A DNA stretch of 17,384 nt from Blastocladiella britannica (GCA_025349905.2 MU624915.1:1-17384), one strand, 5' to 3'; shown: positions 1 to 10,024, counted from the first letter of the stretch. The notes: a model not told the origin generated them from the sequence alone. Numbers and translations are program-made.

Positions 1-362
1 TCAAAAGAGCGTGAGGTTCGCAGAGGTGCATCACCTCAGGTGATTATACTGTTTCGAGTCGAGCATTCAAATAGAGCACATGCATTCTTATTCTCCGACG
101 GAGCAAATTCGGCCGCGGGGGCGTCCGTCGGGGCCACTGACCTCGGCGGGGAAAAGCGCTCCTTGGTGCAGGGAACTGGTTTAGAAAGAGGGCGCGAGGG
201 GGACTTGGCGGCCGCTCCGACTATGCCAAACGGGCTGGCGGAGCGGAGACGTCGGGTGACGGGCCCGGGTTGGGGCGTGTTGCAGGGTTCCTGCCTATTC
301 TTTTCTTCTCTTTTTTTCTTCTGCGGGAGCCGTCTAAATAAATCTCCCAAAATTATTAAATT
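1..362. other. Upstream region of the Wbp11-like gene; no gene seen
   Basis: No convincing coding region is seen. The open frames on both strands here lack recognisable protein content. The stretch from about 100 to 290 is GC-rich and is followed by a pyrimidine-rich run (about 297-323, mostly T and C). AT-rich sequence then leads to the ATG at 363. An in-frame TAA lies two codons before that ATG. The region probably carries the promoter and 5' leader of the plus-strand gene. Three AGGTG/CACCT half-sites alternate in orientation at 24-42. Confidence 0.5.
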
Positions 363-1644
363 ATGAATCCCGTCGAGGCCCACCGTCCGTATTAAACTAT
401 TTTGAAGATAATGACGCGTCAAATTCACGCTAAAAGTTTCTGACAGGTCGCGAGCTCAAGAAAAAGCAAACGCAAAAGGTATAAAATGCATAAGGGACTG
501 GACCATAAAATATCGAAATGGTATTGATGAGGATATTTGGTAAATAGCTCAAGCAAGAGCGCGATGACCGCAAGAAGGCGGCCACGGAGGTGCAAGAGCA
601 GCTGGTGGCCAACAAGGCCGAAATGGCGAGCATACTGGAACTTGGTACGTGCTAATTGTGGTATTGTGCATGCGACACGTCCTTGATATTGACCATTTGA
701 TCGTATCGATCGATCGATCAGCTCATACGCGATCGCTGACGCTGGCAGAGCGCGCACGCAAACGCGAGCTCAAGCAGCTGATTGCTGCCGCCGAGCCCGC
801 AACTGCTGGCAGTGCAGCCAGGTATTTTCTTACTATTTTCGTTATATGTCCAAGAGCACTCACGCAAAATACACCTAGCCGGTTCGTGGCTCCACCACAG
901 CACGACAGCAACGGCACCGGAGGCATGCCAACCGGTCCATCGGCGTTCTTTGACCCGCTGGGCCACTCGCACTCGACCGCGCGGCTCTCGACCGCATCCA
1001 ACGGCGCCATCGGTCCTGCATCACGATCCGTGTCCGTTTTGCTCCCATCGTACGCACAGCAGCCTTCCTCCGACTCGGATGATGACGACGATAATGCCCA
1101 GTTGCTACTGCCGGACTTGCCCGACGATTTCATCCCACCTTTACCGCCCGCCGACGAGCCCTTACCGGCAAAGTACACTGATCCACCGGGTATGCGCGAA
1201 ATCGCAACCATGGCTGGATACCCGCCACCCCCGCCCGGTGGAATTCCGCGCGGGAAACCGCAGATGCCAGCCCCCGGAACACCCGAGGCACTGGCAGCAG
1301 CGGCATCCGCGGGTGTGGTCGATTCGGCGGCGCTGGTGCGTGGGCTCCAGTTACCGACCAAGCCGGCGGCGGCTGCGGGGGCGGGTGGATCTCGCACAGG
1401 AGCAAAGAAAGCGCCAAGTGGGATGGCAGCGACTACGGCGGCAGTTGTGTCGGCGGCACCCGTCATGCGACGCGAGCCGGCGGTGGCCGTGGATGTGGCT
1501 CTGGCCCCAACGGCGGCGGCTGGGGCGACCAAGAAACGGACGGTGGTGAAAGTGTCCTCCGCACCAAACCCAGCCGATGGTGTCGATGTCGAGGACGACG
1601 ACGAAGATCCCGAGCTGGCAGCGTTTATGCGGTCGGTTGGATGA
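363..1644 (+). CDS. Wbp11-like pre-mRNA splicing factor
   Basis: Inferred exons are 363-384, 447-478, 548-644, 722-821 and 879-1644, joining in frame to 338 residues. All four introns are GT-AG (62, 69, 77 and 57 bases). The joined N-terminus reads MNPVEAHRRRELKKK, which resembles the start of the Wbp11 domain (NP-x-EA/DA-x-R...ELKK-NK). A charged helical stretch follows (LKQERDDRKKAATEVQEQ), then LTLAERARKRELKQL. The rest is low-complexity: an acidic DSDDDDD run, proline-rich motifs (FIPPLPPADEPLP, GYPPPPPGGIP), Ala/Gly-rich sequence and an acidic tail ending in ELAAFMRSVG. Human WBP11 likewise has proline-rich motifs and ends with an acidic EAFM-like tail. Family role: a spliceosome-associated nuclear protein whose proline-rich motifs bind WW domains. 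The start is supported by an in-frame TAA two codons upstream. The first donor (GTCCGT) is weak, so the first two exons are less certain than the rest. Confidence 0.72.
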
Positions 1645-1682
1645 GTTCTCTTCCTCCTCTTTCTCACTGACAAAAATATATT

Positions 1683-2719
1683 ATGACCACTTCCCTCGGC
1701 CCCGCCTGTGCCCGCCGTCTGGCCAAGGAATTCGCCGCGTTCGCCAAGGACAAGGACGCGACGTACCGCATCGAGCCCGTCTCGGAGGACAATTTGTTGA
1801 AGCTGGTGGGCAAGTTTGCGGGCGCCAAGGACACGCCGTACCATGGCGGCGAGTTTGAGCTGGATATCACCCTGGAGCCCAACTACCCGTTCACGGTGCC
1901 GCGGGCCAAGTTTGTGACGCCTGTTTTCCATCCTGTTCGGGTTTTTTTTTTTTTTCTTTCTTCGCTGACGCGTATGTGTATTCGGGACACTGACGCATAT
2001 TTATTTAAACATATTCAGAATATCAGCAGCCAGACCGGGTCCATCTGCCTCGACGTCTTGCAGGGCGAGTGGTCGCCGGTGATGGGCCTGCGCGGCCTGC
2101 TCATGTCGGTGCAGTCGCTGCTGGAGACGCCCAACCCGGACAGCCCTCTTGGTGTGTACTTTATATATTGCGATCGTTACTGGCCGACTGACTCATCCAT
2201 GTAAATGTTATATAAGACGGCGTGGTCAACCGCGTGTACACCACCGACCGCAAAAAGTACACGCACATGGTGGCCTTCTGGACCCACGTCTTTGCGTCCC
2301 CTCTGCCCACCGCAAAGCCCACCGCCGATGCGCTCGCGGCAGTGCTGCCGCTTCTCGACAGTCCCGTGGCGCCCGAGCTCGAGTCTGACCCGACCCGGCC
2401 CATCACGGTGAGCGACATTCAGTCATTTGGACTGCAAGCGAGCACGGTCACGTCGGTGGTCGAGCATGGGTGGAGCGTGCGGCAGGCGTGTGTCGGGCTG
2501 CGTCGGGCGAAAGCCATGGGTAAAGCGTCGGAGGTGGTGTTTGCATGCGAGTGGCTCGAGGAGCGTGCTGCCAAGGCTCTTCTTGCTGCCCCGCCTGTTG
2601 TTGTTGAAGCGGTAACGGCGGCCACCACAGACGACACCAAGGCGACAGAAAAGGTAAAGGAAGAAGAGCCCACAGCAGCTGCTGCACCGGCACCAACTAT
2701 CACCAAGAAGGATCAGTAA
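1683..2719 (+). CDS. UBC1: Ubiquitin-conjugating enzyme E2, Ubc1/UBE2K type with UBA-like tail
   Basis: Exons 1683-1934, 2019-2151 and 2217-2719 join to 295 residues; the introns are 84 and 65 bases. The UBC fold is clear: DTPYHGGEFELDI, then NYPFTVPRAKFVTPVFHP, then NISSQTGSICLDVLQGEW. The HPN motif is split by intron 1 (HP|N). The predicted catalytic cysteine is Cys94 in the SICLDV context. The helix after it (LRGLLMSVQSLLETPNPDSPL) and the Y..D...F..H.WTHVFA segment match the E2-25K class. At about 194-240, SDIQSFGLQASTVTSVVEHGWSV... looks like the C-terminal UBA domain typical of Ubc1/UBE2K. The last 50 or so residues are a low-complexity Ala/Thr/Glu/Lys tail, making the protein longer than the 200-215 usual for the family. 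Family role: it accepts ubiquitin from E1 and builds mainly K48-linked chains for proteasomal degradation. The start codon is only 38 bases after the stop of the upstream gene. Confidence 0.92.
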
Positions 2720-2746
2720 AATGTACCAAAAAAAAAAAATTTGCAT

Positions 2747-3771
2747 TCAAACAACTGAAGCGCGGTACGCGCACACCATCATCCCGACCCCAAACACCAC
2801 CAGGAAATGGCAAAAGTCCGACAGCGCCATCTCGGCTGCAAACCCAATGTTGTGCAGCGACCGCGCCCACCCCGAGACGGTGGAAGCCAATCCAGGGCCA
2901 CCACCCATACCAGCGACCATCGCCAGCTGCGGGTTCATCGGCGGGTTGGTCGCCGCCGGGTCCAGCAGGTGCCGCGCACCCGCCAGAGCCAGTTGGATCG
3001 CGACCAGGATCGAGAATACATTCTTTTAATTGGAGGTCAGTGACCAAGGGATCAATATCAGAGAAAAAAAATGAGTACGTACCAGCGTGGGGACCTGCTC
3101 GTACTCGTGCACGCCGTACAGCATGTTCCCCAGCAGCCCGTCGCCGTCCACGTGCACGTCGGTGGTGACCGCGTGCACCCACACAAACAGCACCAGCGCC
3201 GCCACCACCGCCACGAGCGTGTGGATCTGGCGCCACCGGTGCGACGCGGTTGCGTACGCGCGCGCCTGCAGCTGCGAGAGCATCATGCGTTCCTGTGGGG
3301 AGGTGCCAAACGACTGCTCTGAAGGTGGCTGTTGCTGTTGTTGTTGTTGTTTACGGGCCGCGGTAATGGGGCCAGCAGTGCTGCGTGCAACAGGTCCAGT
3401 ACTGCGCTGGTTCACGGCCGGCGCGGGTACTGTTGATTCATTTGGTTGTCAATAACGTGCCACGTTTAAAGCCATTCGGGTATAAGGAACGAACCAGGCT
3501 TGGCCACCGCGACAGGAACGGGGGCAGGAGCAGCAGCAGCAGCGCTCGGGGTAACCGATCGGGGCTGCTCTTTGGTGACAATGGGCGTCACAGTCGTTGA
3601 CGTTGTTGACGTTGTTGGCGTTGTGGAAGACACCGAGACCACCGGATCCAGCGGGATCGCGTTCGGGTCGGTGCCCTGCGACAGTGCCTTGATACGCGCC
3701 AGGCGGTCCTCGGGCGACTGCATCATACGGCGGCGGCGAGCCTCGGCGCGGATTTCGGCGGGCGACGACAT
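2747..3771 (-). CDS. GET2: GET2/CAMLG homologue, ER receptor subunit for tail-anchored protein insertion
   Basis: Exons 3771-3495, 3429-3083 and 3022-2747 join to 299 residues; the introns are 65 and 60 bases. The N-terminus, SSPAEIRAEARRRRMMQSPE followed by DRLARIKAL, closely follows the cytosolic Get3/TRC40-binding motif of CAMLG (a RAELRRRKLL-type basic cluster, then an RI-rich helix). A Ser/Thr/Pro/Ala linker and a seven-Gln run follow. The C-terminal third has three hydrophobic helices: one beginning IHTLVAVVAALVLFVWV, one at NVFSILVAIQLALAG (read across the second splice) and one at FCHFLVVFGVGMMVCAY. Basic N-terminus plus three C-terminal membrane helices is the Get2/CAMLG architecture. 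With Get1/WRB the family forms the ER membrane insertase that receives tail-anchored proteins from Get3. No Get1 is in the window. ATG 3771 was chosen because it sits directly before the conserved motif; the open frame extends upstream to 3810 but has no other ATG there. Confidence 0.85.
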
Positions 3772-3816
3772 TATAGCTTCAAAAGTTGGTTTCAAAAGAG
3801 AGACCCTCAAAATTGT

Positions 3817-6800
3817 TCAAAACCCGTCCACCACGACAACCTCGCGCGCCGAGCGCACTTTGGCCACCGGCCAGTACGTGTCGACGCGCACCACCGCCAC
3901 CTGCACCCGCGGATCGGCCGCGATCGCCGACTGGTACGCGGCCGGCAAGTCAAACTGCACTTCCAGCTGTGGGGCGGAACCGGGCGGGCGGCCGCTCCGA
4001 CGCACCGTCCACTCGACCGACGACAGCACGTACACGCCCAACGCATGTGGAACCACCACTGCCGCTGTTGCTGTTGATGCTTTCGCCGACGCCTGGCACA
4101 CGTACGCCCGCAGTCGCGGCATCTCGGTCGTCGTTGGTGACGTACTGCCACCGTGCGGCGGCGCCACCCCTAATTTGAGCGCGTGCTTGACGCGGTCCAG
4201 CGCCGACATGGTCACCACGTCGTCCAGCCCGGGCCCAATCAGCACCGCCAGGGCCCGCGGACTTCCGCCACTAATACCGACCGTATTAGAAGTCGATTCG
4301 AGCTGCACGTCACGTAACACGCACCGCACAATGTCGCGTGGGAGCGGCACGGGCACTTTAATCCCAAGCCGCAGCGCCGGCAACCACTGCGCCAGAGCCA
4401 TCAGGTAGTCGAGCGCGAACGGAGACCAGTTGGCCATCCCTTGCTCTTGAAGTCGCACGCTGAGCACCGGCGCGAGCGGGTACGACGTGTACCGCGGCTT
4501 ATTCCCGGTCGCCGTTGTAGGACTGGCAGAACCAGCACCTGCAGCAACACCCGGACTCATCTCCATCGGATGTGCCCACGTGGCCCTTAACAAGTCCTCG
4601 AGAACCAGCTGGATCCAGTGCCGCGGGTACCCAATCTCCAGCAGCCGCGCCACGCACCCAAAGAACCCGTGCATGGTGATGGACAGCACGCTGTTGTTGT
4701 CAGGCAAGTGCACTGCCGCCGCCGGGGTCACCGTGATGCTCGCATGAGTGGCAGCGGCCACATGTTGCGGGGTCCGTCCCCCTGCCGCCGCTGTGACCAA
4801 TGGGTGCGTGGTGGTGGTCACTACAGTCGTTGCTGTTGAAGGGGCCGCAGAAGTGTCGGACCCGTGCGGCGCAACCACATGCGCAAACAGATCGTGCAGC
4901 CACATGGCCACGGCCGTCCGGGCCGCCAGCCGCGGTAACGGCGCCGGCAAGTCGCGGGCCAGTGTGGCCACTGCCCACCGGTAGTCGAGGTTGGCCATCG
5001 CCATCATTGGACGATTAGTGGATGAGGACGATAAGAGGGCAGCACGGTTCAGCACCAGCGGCGTGAGCCCGACCAGCTGCGATAAATGGCCAATTGACTC
5101 GGCGCGCGTCGCGGCGGTGATGGCCCGCGCAAACTCGTCGTGGTGCGACTCGTCGCTGTGCCGGTAAAACAGCGCTGGCCGAGGGACCAACATTGAGTTA
5201 TGTATCTGTCCGTTGGTTATCACTACAGCCCCTTTTTTCCCATGAGAAGGAGTAGGAGGAGCACCAGAGGATGAGGAGGAACCGCGCCGCATCTGCCACC
5301 GGTTACCGCCAATACTGATGGTCGTTGGGTCCACAACGCACGGGAACGGCGGCATCACCAGGTGCGCGTGCGCGGTGGGCTTGAGGAGCGCGCCGGCCGA
5401 CAGCAGCGTTGGCAACCACCCGGACGCATGCGCGTCGGCCGCCGCCCCCATACCAGCGCCACCTAACACCACGCGGTCGTACGCGGCAGCTTCGGCTGCC
5501 TGGCCAACCATGAGCGGCTCGGGCGGCGACACTTCGGCCACCAGCCGCAGCGCCGGCCCGTCCCCAGTACTGCCACTGTCGTCCGCAAGCAAGTCAAGGG
5601 ACTGCGCCAGCTCGGCAAAGAACGCGGCGGACCAGTCGGACATGGTGGTCGGCGGGTGCGGGCAGTACGCGCGCACGTTGGCTTCGACCGACTCCCACAC
5701 TGCGCGCGCGCCAAATAGCATCTGGAGCGTCTCGCCCACTTGAATCCCGGGCAGAGGCGTGCTGCTGCTAGTGTTCGTGACGGGGTCGGTGCTACCGTCG
5801 CTGTCGCCGCTGCCTCGGCCACGGTTTTGTTGTGGTGGAGACGTCGACCGTGCTCGGTGGGGTAGTGGGAAAGGCGGGAGGCCTGGATCATTTGTATTTT
5901 GGTTGGTTTATGGTCAGGAATGAATGAAAAAAAAAAAACGAACCAGAAGTGGGTGAAGCAGGTTTGGCAACAGGTCGAAACGCGCCAAGGTCAGCACCCA
6001 GCCGACGATTACCACTGACGCCCACACTCCATTGCGCCAAGTCCTCGGGCAACAACAGCACGTTCCCGACCCACTCGGTGGCCACTTCCGTGACCGCGGC
6101 CTCAAAGTGCTCCACGAACGCAGCCGCGTCCGCGGTCCGTGGGGTTCCGTGCCGTGAAATACAATGCCAGTCGGCGAATGCAGCCTCGAGCGCGGCCGAC
6201 CGGATCGGCGACGGCGGAACCAGGCACCGAAAGTACAATGCAAACATTTGCTCGTCGTCGATTTCGTCCATGAACATGCGCGGCGCTGCGGACGGTGCCG
6301 ACAACGGGTGGCCGTTCGGGTCGTCCTTGAGGTGCAGCAGGTTCGAGTAAAACGTTTCCACGGCCTGTCCGAGCTGGCCCGAGCTGCGCGCGATCTTGCG
6401 CATTTCGGCGCCAGTCAGACTCGCAGTCGGGAGCAGCTCCACCTGCGCCAAGTACTCTTGCACTGACCCGGTCTCGGCCGCTCGGAGGAGCTTGTCCACC
6501 GAGAACGTGGTGCCGGTGGCGCTGCCCTTGGTGGCGGCCTTGCCAATACTGCTGGGAGTAGTCGACTTGGCGGTCGGAAACCCGTCTGCCAAAGAAACAG
6601 CCGAGGGGAACGTCCACCCGCGCTCGCGGTAGTACCGGGCGAGCGGACACGTCGTGGGTTCCAGAGCGCACGCGGCCGCCAGCTCAACATGCGTGGACCG
6701 GTCGGCCTTGGACGCGCGAGTCAGAACCACCGGTGGGCCCGGGCCCGTTCGCGTTGGCGGGCCATGTGCTGAGGCAGACGGTGAAGGTGACGTTGGCGTC

Positions 6801-9503
6801 GAAGTTGCCGCCAAGGGCCATGCAGTCGAGTTCAGGGCGTCGTAGAGTTGCGCAAAGTTGGGAAGCATCAGTCGTCCATCCGAGGGAGGTGGTCGATGCG
6901 ATGCTTTCGGCGAGCCAGCCGTCCCACCTGCAACCGGTGAAGAGGGCGACAAAGAGGAGGAGGATAAAGCCCTCGGGACGACCTTGTTTCTCGCCACCGC
7001 GTCCCAGTGCGGATGCGGCTGTGCCCACAGCCTTAGCACGCGCTGCACTTTTCCCCACGACGTGCGGTCCATGCGCAAGAACGCCAGTTCTCGTTCGGGC
7101 CGGTCGCGGCGGCTCAGATCGTTCAGCACTCCGACCAGTCGGGCGTGAAGCGACGCCGGCATCAGGTGGCCAAAGCACAGGTAGTGCGCGAGCGCGGCCC
7201 AGGCCACGCACAACGGATCGCGGTACACGTTGCGCATGGCGTTGCCTTTGGTCATTGTTGGTGAAGATGTAGTCCCTTCTCGGGACGTCGACGCCGTCGC
7301 GGCGGCCGCCTTGACCGCGTCCGAGAGCCGGCGCATGACCGTCAGCAGCACCAGCACGCGCGCAATCTGCGTGGGTGACCGGTCCGAGACGTGCACGTTG
7401 AGGCGCAGGACGGTACTGTTGCTGTACGGTGGCGGCTTGTGGTCTGTATCGCTGGCGTTGCCGTTCTTGGACGACGCAGTAGCAGCAGCAGCAGAAACAG
7501 ACCCAGAGTGCTGCTCCTGTCCCATCAACTCGAGTGCCTGCTGTGCGGCGTCCATGATCGTGAGCCACAGCCCGCGCCCGCCATCGTCCACGCCGGCAAA
7601 CATGACCGCCAGCCGTTTCCGTGCGCCGCGCGTCCACTTGGCCAGCCGGATCGCGGTCCCCGGCTCCTCGTCCACCACCGCCCCGGCGCCCAAGTCCACG
7701 ACATCGTCCCCCGAGTCCATTTTGCCTGTGGTCGCCGCCAATGCTGCGGCCTTGGCGTACCCGGCCGGGTCGGCGTCGTCGGGCACATTCGGGCCCGGGT
7801 GCGGTGGAGCTACCATGTACGGAATGCCCGAGAGCGCCGAGGTCGCGGGGTGGTATGTGTGGCCCAGGAGGCCCTGGGCAATGCATTTTTCGAGGCTGGG
7901 GATCAGCATCGGCGGCTCGGTAGGATTATCATCCTTGGCGTTGCTGGTGACCAAAGCAGTGGATGATGAAGACGATGAAGAGGAAGATGTTGCGAACAGT
8001 GGGCCGTCGGTCAGGGGCAGAGCCGGCGCGCGCGACTTGCTGGTGGAGGTGCGTACCGTGGCCAGGAGTTGGGCAGCGGCTTCCGGATCCGAGTCGGCGA
8101 TCGCAAACGAGTCGTGCGTGAGCAGCGCTTTGGCCGCCTGCGAGCACTATTTATTGAAAAAAAAAAGAAGTGAGGCAAGCAGCGCGTACCTGAGCATACT
8201 CCAAGTCCTGCTTTGTCGTGTCCGACGCCGCTGCAGATACCGACGCATTCGCCTCCGTGGGAACGGGACTAGAAACAGCCCCCATCTGCGCGACCGCCGC
8301 GAGCCCGCCCATCAGCAACCCGCACCGCGCGATCCGCGCCATACACTTTCGCGTAATGTTAGCGAGGCGCGCCTGCTCGGCGTTAGCCGCCACCACCGCC
8401 TTTCGAGAAGTTTCAGCGGCCGTCTCGTACTGGCCCAGCTCGTACTCGCACGCGGCCAGGTTGGACAAGTACACGACGCATTGCGGGGCCAAGTCCACTG
8501 CGCGCGCAAAGTACTCGCGGGCGGACGTCAGTTCGCCGCGGCCGTAGCACGCGTTGCCGATCAGACGCGCGGCGTCGGCGTCGGCAATGGATTCCGGCGG
8601 CGGCGGCGGTGATTGTGACGTGACTGGGGAAGAACCGGCATTTGTAGTGCTCTGGACTCGTTCACGACGGGACGATGGCGCGTGGGGGACGCTGGTTGCC
8701 GCAGATCCCGACGCGGTCGGTCGCGACGACGACTCCGAGAGCGCGTGGAGCGTTGGAGGCATGTCGTCGTCGAGCGTCGTAGTAGAGGGGGACACGACCG
8801 TGGGTTTGGTGGAAGAAGCAGCAGGCGCACGATCGGAGGATTTTTTCGCTACGGAAATCCGACTGTCAGGAGAACCCGCCGGGACAGAGCCAACGGAAGC
8901 AGCAGCAGAAATGATAGCAGACCGTCGCGCAGAGATGGAAGCGGGTGTCGGCTGGACAAGCCTGGGTCGCGCTGCCACGGAGGAGGCGGTAGAGGCGGAC
9001 GGCGTTGACGCGGTGGTGGCTGCACTGCTGCTGGCGCCGTTGCGCTTGGGCAATGACGACGAAGACGGATCCGCGCGACCCGCAGGTGGTTGACTACTAG
9101 TGGCGGTACTTGCGGAAACGGACGCGATCTCGGCGTGCAGTTGCAGGGCCATGATCTCGTCCAAGGACGGCAGCTATATTTACATATGTCAAAACCAAAT
9201 AATGCACACGTTATATACCAGGCATCAAAAGATCGGTACCTGGGTCACCAGCGGAATGGCACCAAAGTCCGGGAAGTCCAAGGCATCAAAGGCGGCCTGG
9301 CGGGCTTCCTGGGTCGTCAGTGCCGGCGAGAGAGGAGGATCTCCATTTTTGCTGCTGCTGGTGCTCGTGCCATCGCGTTTCTCGGTCGGGGCCACGGTTG
9401 TGGTCGTGGTAGCACTGGTCGAAATAGACGCTGCAGATAGAGCAGCAGGGCCGTCGAGACGTTGCCCTGGTATCAGGCGCTGCTTCCCGCGCTTTCCGGC
9501 CAT
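3817..9503 (-). CDS. Large TPR protein with DUF4470-like region
   Basis: Exons 9503-9240, 9173-8190, 8137-5944 and 5882-3817 join to about 1,835 residues; the introns are 66, 52 and 61 bases. Residues 1-280 are low-complexity Ala/Ser/Thr. At about 282-370 there are TPR-type helices: DAARLIGNACYGRGELTSAR, then EYFARAVDLAPQCVVYLSNL, then AACEYELGQYETAAETSRKA. From about 495 the order of motifs resembles fungal TPR/DUF4470 (often MYND) proteins: LIPSLEKCIAQGLLG; a Gly/Asp-rich AVMFAGVDDGGRGLWLTIMD; VHVSDRSPTQIARVLVLLTV; DPLCVAWAALAHYLCFGHLM; RMDRTSWGKVQRVLRLW. Exon 4 continues with MSDWSAAFFAELAQ, ALRLVAEVSPPEPL, YDRVVLGG and LLSAGALLKPTAHAHLVMPP, matching the order in that family's C-terminal part. 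No MYND zinc finger was found. The molecular function of DUF4470 proteins is not established, and the family call comes from recalled motif order only. The same frame is open upstream to an ATG at 9776, adding 91 Lys/Arg-rich residues. ATG 9503 was preferred because codon use becomes GC3-rich only after it. Confidence 0.62.
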
Positions 9504-10001
9504 GAAATGAATTATCTTTTTGATGAATTTATTGAATTTCGTTCCAGTTTTCACCCAGAATCCGCCAAACTTTTTCCGTTGGATTGTTGCGTGGTCAAAG
9601 CCGTTGCCGCTCCCTGGATTCCCTTGGAGTTTTTTCTTCATTTTCCTCAGGAATCGGACCTGATCACCTTTTCCAGTGGACTTGCAAAACACTTTTCCAG
9701 CGGATTTTTGGCTGTCGCTCCTCTCTCTCTCCTTTTCTTTTTCCTGCTTTTTCTTTTCTCCTCTCCCTCGGGCCATGTCATAATTTGGCCCACCCCCAAA
9801 CCCCCCTTCTACCTTTCAATCGGGCTTATACCCCACCCGCTCTCGATTCGCCTTTCCTTTTGGCATACCTGTACAGCAGTTGTACAGGATCGAGATCACG
9901 TTGTTTCAGCTCTTTCCCATTTCCTTGGATTTCAGGATTGGTTGTGACAGGCGTGCAGTCCGTTCGTTTTATTTTTTTTTAATTTTTTTTTTTTTTGCAA
10001 A
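9504..10001. other. Upstream region of the TPR/DUF4470-like gene
   Basis: Base composition falls relative to the flanking genes. 9504-9776 is AT-rich and pyrimidine-rich on the plus strand (a CT tract near 9720-9770). On the minus strand it stays open in the frame of the downstream gene but encodes mainly Lys, Arg and Glu with poor third-position bias, so I read it as 5' leader with a possible N-terminal extension. 9777-9996 holds a C-rich stretch, a perfect inverted repeat (CTGTACA, five bases, TGTACAG, at 9869-9887) and long T runs at 9972-9996. A plus-strand open frame across 9462-9947 has no recognisable content. Confidence 0.45.
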
Positions 10002-10024
10002 AGAGAGATCTCCATTTTAATTGG
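10002..10024. repeat. Left copy of an imperfect direct repeat (possible target-site duplication)
   Basis: The core GAGATCTCCATTTTAATTGGC recurs at 10492-10512 with one substitution (T/A) and one inserted C. The pair encloses a 470-base segment that ends in a poly(A) run, so the repeats may be a diverged target-site duplication. Confidence 0.55.

Noticed and set aside
700..720. A short CGAT tandem repeat as a possible regulatory element
   Set aside because: It lies at the 3' end of an intron in the Wbp11-like gene, just before the acceptor, and is too short to be more than a small microsatellite.
723..1931. A 402-codon minus-strand open frame opposite the Wbp11-like and E2 genes
   Set aside because: It is the shadow of two plus-strand genes with known domains; its translation is low-complexity with no family features, as expected opposite GC3-rich coding DNA.
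3500..4408. A 302-codon plus-strand open frame
   Set aside because: It runs antisense across GET2 exon 1 and the end of the large gene, both of which have better-supported coding frames.
7230..8612. A 460-codon plus-strand open frame
   Set aside because: It is antisense to the DUF4470-like and TPR parts of the minus-strand gene, crosses that gene's intron, and encodes only Ser/Ala/Arg-rich text.
9462..9947. A plus-strand open frame with hydrophobic stretches
   Set aside because: The hydrophobic text comes from a CT-rich tract, codon bias is poor, and no family is recognised.
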